Part shown: piece after piece, positions 26,537 to 35,008 of the stretch
Layout of the letters: every line of letters begins with the position of its first letter
How positions within the stretch are numbered: position 1 is the first letter of the stretch
Source: an uncultured Roseburia sp.
GTDB taxonomy: Bacteria > Bacillota > Clostridia > Lachnospirales > Lachnospiraceae
Assembly: GCA_947642555.1 (NCBI GenBank)
Contig: CANRSX010000019.1
Location: 31,702 to 95,701 of the forward strand
Direction: 5' to 3'
DNA length: 64,000 nucleotides
Translations under genes and position numbers: made by a program
Notes under the pieces: generated by a model
What the model was told of the DNA's origin: nothing
Database searches by the model: none
The model's input: only the letters and a program-made list of their open reading frames with translations

Positions 26537-26566
26537 TGACATTTCAGAACATGTGTGCCTATACTA
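26537..26566 (+). promoter_or_regulatory. Promoter of the ABC exporter leader
   Basis: TTGACA at 26537-26542 and TATACT at 26561-26566 are separated by 18 bases. It starts a leader of about 330 bases containing a short ORF and two terminators before the first exporter gene. Confidence 0.75.
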
Positions 26567-26615
26567 AAAAGCGTGAGGCGTTATTGCAGCGCAAATATCA
26601 GAGAAAGGGGTAAGT

Positions 26616-26705
26616 ATGATGAAAAAATCGGCAGAAAATACGATGACAGGACAGCAGAACAAGGATCACAGCATTACCCCGGCAGGAGAGCGTATCAGAC
26701 CCTGA
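26616..26705 (+). CDS. Predicted 29-residue leader peptide
   Basis: A short ORF starting ATGATG with AAAGGGG five bases upstream encodes 29 residues (begins MMKKSAENTM, ends GERIRP). It lies between a good promoter and a terminator in front of a heterodimeric drug exporter, like BmrB before bmrCD in Bacillus subtilis. Its last codons contain GAGCGTATCAGACC, a 14-base sequence repeated at the base of the downstream terminator (26752-26765). GATCAC inside the ORF (26664-26669) can pair with GTGATC in the terminator arm (26769-26774). The regulatory role is inferred. Confidence 0.5.
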   Translation: MMKKSAENTMTGQQNKDHSITPAGERIRP

Positions 26706-26762
26706 CAGCCCGCATGAACGTGCGCATTGTCTGGAAGAGGAGAGGAAAGCGGAGCGTATCAG

Positions 26763-26796
26763 ACCGTGGTGATCGTGTGGATTGCCGCGGTTTTTT
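26763..26796 (+). terminator. Leader terminator (candidate attenuator)
   Basis: Eight-base arms 26763-26770 (ACCGTGGT) and 26784-26791 (GCCGCGGT) pair with two G-T pairs and run into six T residues. It lies upstream of the exporter start codon, where read-through would be needed for expression. Confidence 0.7.
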
Positions 26797-26805
26797 ATAT
26801 CTACA

Positions 26806-26831
26806 GGAACCCGGCGGGGGTTTCTTTTTTT
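26806..26831 (+). terminator. Second leader terminator
   Basis: GGAACCC (26806-26812) pairs with GGGTTTC (26818-26824) around a five-base loop and is followed by a T tract. Together with the hairpin at 26763 it makes tandem terminators in the leader. Confidence 0.6.
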
Positions 26832-26899
26832 GTGTATGAATGCTGACCGCGGTCTGTCCTGCCGGAATCAAAAGGAGAAAAGGAGGAGTACAAAAAGAT

Positions 26900-28708
26900 A
26901 TGAAAAAACTATATACATATATCGGCCGCTACTGGTATGGATATCTGTTTGCGGTGTTCGCCATGATTTCGGCGATTCTTCTGGATATGCTCTATCCGAG
27001 GATTACCCAGCGGATCGTGGACGATGTGATTCTGGGCGGAAGGATGGAGCTTTTAACGCAGCTTTTAGTCGGGATCGTGATCGTTGGCATCGGGCGCTGC
27101 CTGTTTGGGTACGGCAAGGAATTTACCTTTGACTGCCTGGCGTCAAAGATCGGTTCGCAGATGCGCAAGGATCTGTTTGACCATATTCAGACGCTGTCCA
27201 TGAATTATTTTGAGGACACCAACACCGGGGAGCTGATGGCGCGCGTCAAGGATGATGTGGATAAGATCTGGGGCGCGCTCGGCTATGTCGGGATGCTTGT
27301 CATTGAGCTTGTGTTCCATGTCAGCATGGTGCTCTACTGCATGTTTACGCTGCACTGGAAGCTGGCCCTGATCCCGCTTGCCTGCATGATCCTCTGCGGT
27401 ACGATCGCGATCGTGATGGAGCGGAAGTTAGACCGCATCTACGAGGAGATCAGCGAGGAAAACGCGGTTCTGACCACGGTTGCAGAGGAGAACCTTGCCG
27501 GCGTGCGCACGGTAAAGGCGTTTGCACGCGAAAAATTCGAGATTGATAAATTTTTGTCCCACAACAGCCGCTATTATGAGCTGAACATCAGCCAGTCGAA
27601 GGCACTGGTCCGCTATTACCCGGTGTTCCAGTTCGTGGGAAAGGTGCTGCCGGTCTGTACGACGATTCTGGGCGGGATTTATGTGATGAAGGGCGAGCTG
27701 ACGCTGGGCGCGCTGGTGGCGTTTGTGGAGTACACCAGGAACTGTACGTGGCCGATGGAGATGCTCGGCTGGCTGACGAATGACGTTTCATCCGCCGCGG
27801 CTTCTTATAAGAAGATAAAGAAAATTTATGAGCAGAAACCGGAGATAAAGGATCCGGCCGTTCCCGCTGTACTGGATCATGTGGACGGGAGCATCTCGTT
27901 TGAGCATGTTTCATTTGAGCGGGACGGAAAGGAGATCCTCTCCGATATCAGCTTTGAGCTTCCGGCGGGGAAGACGCTTGGCATCATGGGAGCCACGGGT
28001 TCCGGAAAATCGTCGATCATCAATCTGCTGCAGCGTTTTCACGATGTGTCGGAGGGCGCGGTGAAGATGGACGGCGTGGATGTGCGAAAGCTCGGGCTCG
28101 GGCAGCTCCGGAGCAATATCTCGGTGGTACTGCAGGACGTCTTTCTGTTTTCCGATACGATCGAGGAAAATATCCGGATGGGGCAGCGAAAGCAGCTTCC
28201 GATGGAGGAGGTCTGCCTTGCCGCAAGACGTGCGCAGGCCGGAGATTTTATTGAAAAAATGGATATGCAGTACAAGACGGTTGTAGGAGAACGCGGCGTG
28301 GGCTTATCCGGCGGGCAGAAGCAGCGGATCAGCATTGCCCGTGCGCTGGCAAAGCACAGCCCGGTGCTGGTGCTCGACGACTCCACCTCGGCGCTTGATA
28401 TGGAGACCGAGCATGAGATCCAGAAGACGTTAAAGGATCTTGAACACACGACAAAGTTAATTATCGCGCACCGGATCTCCGCGGTCCGCCATGCGGATGA
28501 GATTATCTATCTGAAGGACGGCAGGATCGCGGAGCGCGGCACGCATGAACAGCTGCTGGCAAAGCGCGGACTGTATTATGATACCTATATGGCGCAGTAC
28601 GGAACATTTCTGGGAGACCGGACATTCCAGGAAAATGGTACATTCCCAGGAAATGGTACATTCCCGGGAGAGGGTATATCAATGGAATGCGGCGCGACGA
28701 CCGCGTAG
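26900..28708 (+). CDS. ABC exporter half-transporter with non-canonical Walker B (BmrC-like)
   Basis: A 602-residue fusion of a six-helix transmembrane domain and a nucleotide-binding domain. Walker A GATGSGKS is at 364-371, the signature is LSGGQKQR, and Walker B reads VLVLDDSTSALD. Asp494 stands where the catalytic Glu is expected, the mark of the degenerate site in heterodimeric exporters such as BmrC and TM287. It should pair with the product of the next gene to export drugs or lipids. ATG 26900 follows AAGGAGGAG. The C-terminus ends in a short repeat tail (TFQENGTFPGNGTFPGEG) beyond the normal domain end. Confidence 0.93.
   Translation: MKKLYTYIGRYWYGYLFAVFAMISAILLDMLYPRITQRIVDDVILGGRMELLTQLLVGIVIVGIGRCLFGYGKEFTFDCLASKIGSQMRKDLFDHIQTLSMNYFEDTNTGELMARVKDDVDKIWGALGYVGMLVIELVFHVSMVLYCMFTLHWKLALIPLACMILCGTIAIVMERKLDRIYEEISEENAVLTTVAEENLAGVRTVKAFAREKFEIDKFLSHNSRYYELNISQSKALVRYYPVFQFVGKVLPVCTTILGGIYVMKGELTLGALVAFVEYTRNCTWPMEMLGWLTNDVSSAAASYKKIKKIYEQKPEIKDPAVPAVLDHVDGSISFEHVSFERDGKEILSDISFELPAGKTLGIMGATGSGKSSIINLLQRFHDVSEGAVKMDGVDVRKLGLGQLRSNISVVLQDVFLFSDTIEENIRMGQRKQLPMEEVCLAARRAQAGDFIEKMDMQYKTVVGERGVGLSGGQKQRISIARALAKHSPVLVLDDSTSALDMETEHEIQKTLKDLEHTTKLIIAHRISAVRHADEIIYLKDGRIAERGTHEQLLAKRGLYYDTYMAQYGTFLGDRTFQENGTFPGNGTFPGEGISMECGATTA
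28601..28672 (+). repeat. Short tandem repeat at the 3' end of the exporter gene
   Basis: About four copies of an 18-base unit (GGTACATTCCCAGGAAAT and variants) lie in frame and extend the protein by four six-residue units. The last two copies are nearly identical, so repeat number may vary between strains. Confidence 0.8.
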
Positions 28709-28756
28709 CCGACGTTTGTGCGGCGCAAAAGGATTTGGATAGAATGGAGGTTTGAA

Positions 28757-30547
28757 ATGGCAGTAAATTCGTATCGCGAAGATGAATTTATGGAGAACAC
28801 GGACAAAAAGAAGATATTCCGCCGTCTGTTTTCCTATCTGCTGGATTATAAAGGCATTGTGATCGCCGTGCTCTTCTGCATGGGGGTGACGGTAGCGATT
28901 TCGCTGGTAAACCCGCTGTTAATCGAGGAGGCGATCGACCACTATATCGCAGAGAGCGACTTAAACGGGCTGCTTCGGCTGGGGCTGTTTGCGCTGGTGA
29001 TCAACATTATTTTTATCATCATGGTAAAAATAAGAATGTACGCGATGGCGGTTGTCTCCAATAAGATTCTGCTGAAAATCCGTCAGGATCTCTATGAGCA
29101 CATTCAGACGCTCTCGTTTGCCTTTTTTGACAGCAGACCGACCGGGAAGATCCTTGCGCGTATCATCGGCGACGTCAATTCGCTCAAAGATGTGCTGGTG
29201 AACGTCGTGACGACGCTGATCCCGGAGTTTATCACGATCACGGGCGTGGTTGTGATTATGATGATGAAGGACTGGCGGCTGGCGGCTGCCTCGCTCTCGA
29301 CGATTCCGGTGATGATGGCCGGGATTTTCATGGTGCAGAAGGCGTCGCATAAGCGCTGGCAGATTTTCCGCAAGAAATCCTCAAACTTAAATGCCTATGT
29401 GCACGAGGATATTGCGGGGATGACCGTGGTGCAGAGCTTCCGCGCGGAGGACGAGACGCGGGAGATTTTCGGCGGGCTGACGGACGAGCACCAGGAATCC
29501 TTTGTGGATGCGGTGCGCTTTTCGGATATGTTTGGCCCGGTCATCGATTTCTGCTGGGGAATCGGTGCGATGATGCTTTATCTGATCGGCGTGCGCTTCC
29601 TGGGATTTGAAAAGGTGTCCGTCGGGCTTTTGGTGGCGTTCGGAACCTATATCAACATGTTCTGGAGCCCGATTATGAATCTGAGCAACTTCTATAATAA
29701 TCTGGTGACAAACCTGACGGCAGCGGAGCGTATTTTTGATATCCTGGACACGGAAGCGGATATCGTGGACGCGCCTGACGTCAGGGAGCTGCCTGCGGTT
29801 CTGGGTAAGGTGACGTTTTCCCATGTGAATTTTACCTATGACCGCGGAACGCCGGCGGAGACGAAGGTATTAAAAGATGTGAGCTTTTCCGTTGCGCCCG
29901 GGGAGACGATCGCTCTGGTCGGGCCGACCGGGGCCGGAAAGACGACAATTGTAAATCTGATCAGCCGGTTTTATGATATCGAAGAAGGCGTGATCGCTGT
30001 GGACGGCTATGACCTCACGCAGGTGTCGATCGAGAGCTTACGGCGTCAGATGGGTGTGATGACCCAGGATAATTTTATTTTCCACGGGACGGTGCGCGAC
30101 AATATCCTCTACGGCAGGCTCGACGCGACGGAGGAGGAAATGATCGCCGCGGCAAAGGCTGTCAATGCGCATGAGTTTATCATGAAGCTGGAAAAGGGAT
30201 ATGACACGGAGCTAAAGGAGCACGGCGCGGGGCTTTCCATCGGGCAGCGCCAGCTGATCGCATTTGCGCGCACCATGGTGTCCGATCCCCGGATCCTGAT
30301 TCTGGATGAGGCGACCTCAAGCATTGACACCCACACGGAGATTCTGGTGCAGAAGGGCATCGAGGCGCTGCTTTCCGGCAGGACCAGCTTTGTGATCGCG
30401 CACCGGCTTTCCACGATTCAGAATGCAGACCGGATCTTTGTGATCGATCAGGGCGGAATCTTAGAGCAGGGCAGCCCGGCAGAGCTGATGGAACGGCGCG
30501 GGGCTTATTACCAGCTTTATATGGCGCAGTTTGCGGGGGTGCAGTAA
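28757..30547 (+). CDS. ABC exporter half-transporter with canonical Walker B (BmrD-like)
   Basis: A 596-residue membrane/ATPase fusion, partner of the preceding protein. Walker A is GPTGAGKTT and Walker B ILILDEATSSIDT, with the catalytic Glu518 present. Its signature reads LSIGQRQ instead of LSGGQ, so the site it forms with the partner's Asp-containing Walker B would be degenerate on both sides. That is expected of heterodimeric exporters with one active and one inactive ATP site. ATG 28757 follows TGGAGG. It starts 49 bases after the partner gene. Confidence 0.93.
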   Translation: MAVNSYREDEFMENTDKKKIFRRLFSYLLDYKGIVIAVLFCMGVTVAISLVNPLLIEEAIDHYIAESDLNGLLRLGLFALVINIIFIIMVKIRMYAMAVVSNKILLKIRQDLYEHIQTLSFAFFDSRPTGKILARIIGDVNSLKDVLVNVVTTLIPEFITITGVVVIMMMKDWRLAAASLSTIPVMMAGIFMVQKASHKRWQIFRKKSSNLNAYVHEDIAGMTVVQSFRAEDETREIFGGLTDEHQESFVDAVRFSDMFGPVIDFCWGIGAMMLYLIGVRFLGFEKVSVGLLVAFGTYINMFWSPIMNLSNFYNNLVTNLTAAERIFDILDTEADIVDAPDVRELPAVLGKVTFSHVNFTYDRGTPAETKVLKDVSFSVAPGETIALVGPTGAGKTTIVNLISRFYDIEEGVIAVDGYDLTQVSIESLRRQMGVMTQDNFIFHGTVRDNILYGRLDATEEEMIAAAKAVNAHEFIMKLEKGYDTELKEHGAGLSIGQRQLIAFARTMVSDPRILILDEATSSIDTHTEILVQKGIEALLSGRTSFVIAHRLSTIQNADRIFVIDQGGILEQGSPAELMERRGAYYQLYMAQFAGVQ

Positions 30548-30578
30548 GAGCCAGCCAGAAAGGAAGGGGGAAGGACGG

Positions 30579-31358
30579 ATGAATTATCAGGAGATCAACG
30601 CGGAAACGATCGACCGGTGGGTCGAAGAGGGCTGGGAATGGGGAAAACCGATTTCCCACGAAGAATACGAGGCCGCGCGGGAAGGACGCTTTGACGTGCT
30701 GCTGACCCCGACGCGGTATGTGCCCCACAGCTGGTTCGGAGAGCTTTCGGGTAAAAAGGTGCTGGGGCTGGCCAGCGGCGGCGGACAGCAGATGCCGGTA
30801 TTTGCCGCGCTCGGGGCGGACTGCACAGTCTTTGACTATTCAAAGCGGCAGCTTTCCAGTGAACGCATGGTGGCGGAGCGGGAGGGGTATGAGATCCGGA
30901 TCATCCGGGGAGATATGACGAAGCCGCTGCCGTTTGCGGATGAGGAATTTGATCTGATTTTCCACCCGGTGTCAAACTGCTACGTGGAGGAGGTCGTTCC
31001 CATTTTTAAGGAGTGCGCGAGGATTCTAAAACCGGGCGGGATTCTGCTCGGCGGATTTGACATCGGGCTGAATTATATTTTTGACGAGGAGGAGAGGGTG
31101 CTTGTCAATTCGCTTCCCTTCAATCCCCTGAAAAATCCGGATCAGATGGCGCAGCTGTCAGAGTCCGATGACGGCGTGCAGTTTTCGCATACGTTAGAAG
31201 AACAGATCGGGGGCCAGCTCGCCGCGGGGCTGATCTTAACGAATCTGATGGAGGACACCAACGGCGAAGGAAATCTGCATGAGCACAATATCCCTTCGTT
31301 TATCGCGACGAGGGCGGTGAAGGGATATCCCGCCGCATCGGGGGATATAATAAAGTAG
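30579..31358 (+). CDS. Class I SAM-dependent methyltransferase
   Basis: A 259-residue methyltransferase. Motif I is VLGLASGGGQQMPVFAALG, followed by the acidic strand end in CTVFDYSKRQL, and GDMTKPLPFADEEFDLIFHP covers motifs II to III. It resembles the UbiE/small-molecule group. The substrate is unknown. It starts 31 bases after the second exporter gene with GGAAGGGGGAAGGA upstream, so it is probably part of the same transcript and may modify or protect against the exported compound (inference). Confidence 0.85.
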   Translation: MNYQEINAETIDRWVEEGWEWGKPISHEEYEAAREGRFDVLLTPTRYVPHSWFGELSGKKVLGLASGGGQQMPVFAALGADCTVFDYSKRQLSSERMVAEREGYEIRIIRGDMTKPLPFADEEFDLIFHPVSNCYVEEVVPIFKECARILKPGGILLGGFDIGLNYIFDEEERVLVNSLPFNPLKNPDQMAQLSESDDGVQFSHTLEEQIGGQLAAGLILTNLMEDTNGEGNLHEHNIPSFIATRAVKGYPAASGDIIK

Positions 31359-31366
31359 CGTTTTTT

Positions 31367-31399
31367 GAAAGAGCAGGGTTTTGTCCTGCTCTTTCATTT
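31367..31399 (+). terminator. Terminator of the exporter operon
   Basis: Perfect 11-bp stem GAAAGAGCAGG / CCTGCTCTTTC (31367-31377, 31385-31395) followed by ATTTT. Confidence 0.8.
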
Positions 31400-31479
31400 T
31401 GAATAAACTTTTTATCCTGTTTTCCCGTTATATAGTCAGACAGATACGGCGGCAGGAGAGGGACGAAGCGGAGTCAGCG

Positions 31480-32103
31480 ATGGATGACAGGATCAGAGGA
31501 CAGACAAAAACAGCATATCAGAATACGCCACGGCGGGATCGGGAGCTGATCCGGCGGATTCAGGCCGGAAATAAGGAGCTGCTGGGGGAGCTGATCGGGT
31601 ATTATTACGATGAGATCCTGCGCTTCTGCATCTGGCAGATCCGCGATACCGGGGATGCGTATGACCTGACCCAGGAGACCTTTTACCGGTTCATAAGAAG
31701 TGTGGACACGTATGAATACCGGAATCTGCGGGCTTATCTGTACGCGATCGCGCGCAACCTCTGTGTGGATTATCAGAGGGAGGAAAAGCCGGTGCCCGTG
31801 TCCGGGGAGCAGGAGGAGCTGGATCCGGCGCACGGAGGGACGGAGAGCGGATATGCACAGGCGGAGGAGAGCCTGTTTCTTGCAGGACTGCTGGACGCAC
31901 TGCCTGCGGAGCAGCGTGAAATCATTCTCCTGAAATACTACGGATGTCTGAAACTTGCGGAGATCGCGCGGATTCTTGATGTAAATCTGTCCACGGTAAA
32001 ATCGCGGCTCCGGCTCGGCCTTAAGCGGATGAGGGCGGTCTGCGGGGAGGAAGAAGACAGGCGTGGACAAAAAGCAGGGCAAAAAAAGGGGGAGACGGCA
32101 TGA
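31480..32103 (+). CDS. RNA polymerase sigma factor, sigma-70 family (ECF type)
   Basis: A 207-residue sigma factor. Region 2 includes YYDEILRFCIWQIRDTGDAYDLTQETFYRFIRSVDTY...LRAYLYAIARNLCVDYQR. Region 4 is ALPAEQREIILLKYYGCLKLAEIARILDVNLSTVKSRLRLGLKRMR with a clear helix-turn-helix. Region 3 is absent, as in ECF sigma factors. ATG 31480 is chosen because GCGGAG precedes it, although the frame is open upstream. It overlaps the next membrane protein gene by four bases, suggesting that protein is its regulator. Confidence 0.9.
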   Translation: MDDRIRGQTKTAYQNTPRRDRELIRRIQAGNKELLGELIGYYYDEILRFCIWQIRDTGDAYDLTQETFYRFIRSVDTYEYRNLRAYLYAIARNLCVDYQREEKPVPVSGEQEELDPAHGGTESGYAQAEESLFLAGLLDALPAEQREIILLKYYGCLKLAEIARILDVNLSTVKSRLRLGLKRMRAVCGEEEDRRGQKAGQKKGETA

Positions 32104-32882
32104 AAAAAACAGAATTTGAAAAAGAGATCAGCCGGATGTTTCAGGACAGCCGGGTGGCGGTTGACGAGGAGAAGAAGCGGCAGACCTTTTGCCTGCTGGC
32201 AGGCGTCATTGCAGAACAGAAGCTGGTGCCGCGGATGTCGTTTCCGGAACGGATCCGGACGCAGCTTTACTTTGTGGAATGGAGGATCCTGCTGGCGCAG
32301 CTTTTGTGCATGCTTTTGTCCGCGGCGGTGTATGTGCGGGCCGATCTGCCGTGGATACAGGCAGCGCCATATCTTCCGGCAGGGATTGCTTCGGTGCTTT
32401 CCGGGATGCTTTTGGTGCTTGCCTGCAACCGGGAGGAGGCGTCTGGAATCGCGGAGCTTGCGGCCAGCTGTTATTTTAACCACAGGCAGCTTGCGGCGCT
32501 TCACATGGTTTTGTGCGGGGGCGTACAGCTGGCGTGCCTTGCAGTGCCCGCCGTATTGCTGGGAAAGCGTATGCAGGTGGGGGCGGCTGCCATGGGGCTG
32601 TATCTGACGGTGCCTTATCTGCTGACCGGCTGTGTGGAGTTCGCGGTTCTGCTGACCGGGTTTGGGCGCAAAAGCAATTTTACACTGCTGGCAGCCGGCT
32701 GCGTGATGGCAGTCATCACCGGCAGCGCCGCCACGCAGCCAGAGCTTTATGAGCCGGCGGCGCTTGGCACGTGGATCGCGGTGTTTGCCGCTGTCCTGGC
32801 GGTGTACGCGGCGGAGCTTGCGGCGGTGCTGGAGCGGGCGAAGTTTGTGAGGATGCAGGCAGCTGCCTGGGAACAGAATTGA
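32100..32882 (+). CDS. Multi-pass membrane protein, possible anti-sigma factor
   Basis: A 260-residue protein with a roughly 60-residue charged N-terminal cytoplasmic part (MKKTEFEKEISRMFQDSRVAVDEEKKRQ) followed by about six membrane helices. I recognise no family. ATG 32100 overlaps the sigma factor stop (ATGA), so the two are translationally coupled. That position and topology are typical of membrane anti-sigma factors, but no zinc-binding HxxxCxxC motif is present. An ABC exporter pair follows. Confidence 0.7.
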   Translation: MKKTEFEKEISRMFQDSRVAVDEEKKRQTFCLLAGVIAEQKLVPRMSFPERIRTQLYFVEWRILLAQLLCMLLSAAVYVRADLPWIQAAPYLPAGIASVLSGMLLVLACNREEASGIAELAASCYFNHRQLAALHMVLCGGVQLACLAVPAVLLGKRMQVGAAAMGLYLTVPYLLTGCVEFAVLLTGFGRKSNFTLLAAGCVMAVITGSAATQPELYEPAALGTWIAVFAAVLAVYAAELAAVLERAKFVRMQAAAWEQN

Positions 32883-32916
32883 GAAAAGCAGATCACACTG
32901 CGGAAACGGAGGAAGA

Positions 32917-33804
32917 ATGCACGAACTTACAACGGTCGAACTGACAAAAAAATTTCAGAAAAAAACAGCGGTGCAGGGGGTTTCATTTACTCTGACAAAC
33001 GGCGTCTGCGGACTGCTGGGGGAAAACGGAGCGGGAAAAACGACGCTGATGCGGATGCTCTGCGGTCTGCTGGCGCCCGACGGCGGGCAGGTGCTGTGTG
33101 ACGGGGAGCAGATCGCGCGGCTTGGCGGCGGCTATCGCCGGCTGCTGGGGTATCTGCCGCAGAGCTTCGGCTATTATCCGAATTACAGCGCCCTGCGCTT
33201 TCTGCGCTATATGGCGGCGTTAAAGGCACTCCCGAAAACCTACGCGGATGCGCGGATCGAAGAGCTCTTAGCGCTTACCGGCCTGTCCGACGACAGGGAC
33301 AGGAAGTTAAAAACCTTCTCAGGCGGGATGTTAAGGCGCGTCGGAATCGCGCAGGCGCTGCTGAACGATCCGCAGATCCTGATCCTCGACGAGCCCACTG
33401 CCGGGCTGGATCCGAAGGAACGCGTGCGCTTCCGCAATCTGTTAAGCTCCCTTGGCAGGAACCGCATCATTCTGCTGTCCACTCATATCGTATCTGACCT
33501 CGAATCGATCGCGGATCACATTCTGATGATGCAGAAGGGCTGTCTGACCGCGTCCGGTTCGATCCCGGAGATTCTGTCTGTCGGAAAAGGTTATGTATGG
33601 GAATGCCGCGTGTCAGAGCGGGAAGCGGCGGAACTGGAACAGACGCATGTGATCGCAAACCTGCGCAGCCAGGGGGACGGGGTCTGTATGCGCATCATCA
33701 GCAGAGAGCCGCCGGCGACGGGGGCAGTGCCGGCGGAGCCTGCGCTGGAGGACGCCTGGCTGTATGTTCTGAATAATGAACAAAACGAAGAGGGAGGAGA
33801 CTGA
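32917..33804 (+). CDS. ABC transporter ATP-binding protein
   Basis: A 295-residue ATPase. Walker A is GENGAGKTTLM, the signature FSGGMLRRVG, and Walker B ILILDEPTAGLD. The C-terminal 80 residues form an accessory domain common in ABC-2 type exporters. ATG 32917 has GGAGGA upstream. It should energise the membrane protein encoded next. The gene order sigma factor, membrane protein, ATPase, permease suggests a stress- or signal-induced exporter. Confidence 0.92.
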   Translation: MHELTTVELTKKFQKKTAVQGVSFTLTNGVCGLLGENGAGKTTLMRMLCGLLAPDGGQVLCDGEQIARLGGGYRRLLGYLPQSFGYYPNYSALRFLRYMAALKALPKTYADARIEELLALTGLSDDRDRKLKTFSGGMLRRVGIAQALLNDPQILILDEPTAGLDPKERVRFRNLLSSLGRNRIILLSTHIVSDLESIADHILMMQKGCLTASGSIPEILSVGKGYVWECRVSEREAAELEQTHVIANLRSQGDGVCMRIISREPPATGAVPAEPALEDAWLYVLNNEQNEEGGD

Positions 33805-33805
33805 T

Positions 33806-34900
33806 ATGAACTTATACCGATTTGAACTGTACCGCATCTGCCGCCGCAGGATCCTGCTGCTCATCGCAGCCGCCATGCTGATCTGGCTCGTTTTTTTCTG
33901 CTGGCGCGATATCTCGGAAGAATGCTCCTATGTGGACGGCGTCATTTATACCGGCCCGGCCGCCGTGCGGATGGATCGCGCGGTTACAGAGCCGTATGAG
34001 GGAGCCCTGACCGACCGTCTGACAGCCGGCATCGCGGCGCAGTATGGATTTCCCACCCAGGTGAAGATCCGCACCGGCTGGCTCGACGCGAACTATCTGA
34101 CCCGTTTTGTGACCACGTATCTGTCGGACGGACAGCTGCAGGACTGGGACGATTATACGGTTGCGCACCATACGATTCCCCTGGCGGATTCCTGGATGTC
34201 CCAGTATCTGGAGGAGGACGGCACGCTCACCTTCGGCTATGCGCAGGGTTACCGGAAGCTGATCGGATTTGTACAGATGGGCGCGTATTTTGCGAGTGTG
34301 TTTCTGATCATCGCGCTGGCGCCGCTGTTTAGCGAGGACCGGCAGTTAAATACGCGGGAGCTGATTTTTACGACGGCGGACGGGAAGGGACAGGATGTGC
34401 GGGCACGGGTGGCGGCTGCCCTGACCGTGACGCTTTTTGTCTGCGCCACATTTATGATTCCGCTGATCCTTCTTGTCGGATCGCTGTACGGCTACGGAGG
34501 CGGCGGGATGCGGGCCGGGGCGGTTCTGTATCACCCGTCCTTATTTTTCATGACGAAGGTTCCCATCTCCGTGTTTACGGCCATTTACCTGATGACGGTC
34601 TGTGGGGCGCTTCTGATGCTTGCGGCTATGAGTATCCTGCTCTCCGCGCTGGTAAAATCGACCTTTCATTCCGTGCTTGCGTCGATGATCGTATGGGGAG
34701 GGCCGGTTGCCCTGTTTCTGACCTTTCGGAGCCGGTACATTTACGCTGTCTCATCCCTGCTGCCGTTTACACTGGTGAACTATACCAGCCTGATTGAGAA
34801 CCGCGGTACATTTGCGCGGCAGCTTTCTGTCATGATCATCGTGACCGTGGCCGGGATGGTCTGCGGGGCCAGACGGTGGAGCAGGGTGGACCGGGAATAA
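33806..34900 (+). CDS. ABC transporter permease, ABC-2 like
   Basis: A 364-residue membrane protein. The first helix is at about residues 14-32, then a large extracytoplasmic domain of roughly 120 residues, then five or so helices from about residue 150. This fits the ABC-2 type exporter fold with an outer domain between helices 1 and 2. ATG 33806 lies one base after the ATPase stop with GGGAGGAGA upstream. The substrate is unknown. Confidence 0.8.
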   Translation: MNLYRFELYRICRRRILLLIAAAMLIWLVFFCWRDISEECSYVDGVIYTGPAAVRMDRAVTEPYEGALTDRLTAGIAAQYGFPTQVKIRTGWLDANYLTRFVTTYLSDGQLQDWDDYTVAHHTIPLADSWMSQYLEEDGTLTFGYAQGYRKLIGFVQMGAYFASVFLIIALAPLFSEDRQLNTRELIFTTADGKGQDVRARVAAALTVTLFVCATFMIPLILLVGSLYGYGGGGMRAGAVLYHPSLFFMTKVPISVFTAIYLMTVCGALLMLAAMSILLSALVKSTFHSVLASMIVWGGPVALFLTFRSRYIYAVSSLLPFTLVNYTSLIENRGTFARQLSVMIIVTVAGMVCGARRWSRVDRE

Positions 34901-35008
34901 AGCACATGAACTTTTGACCCTGATATCATCCGATTTTGTGAATAGACCCCTCCGAAAATGGGAATAACTGGATCAGAACGAGATTCAGGAAAAACGGAGG
35001 GGAAAGAC

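Noticed and set aside
26555..26839. 94-codon frame in the exporter leader
   Set aside because: It has no ribosome site, runs through both terminators and has no protein-like pattern. The 29-codon ORF in another frame is better supported.
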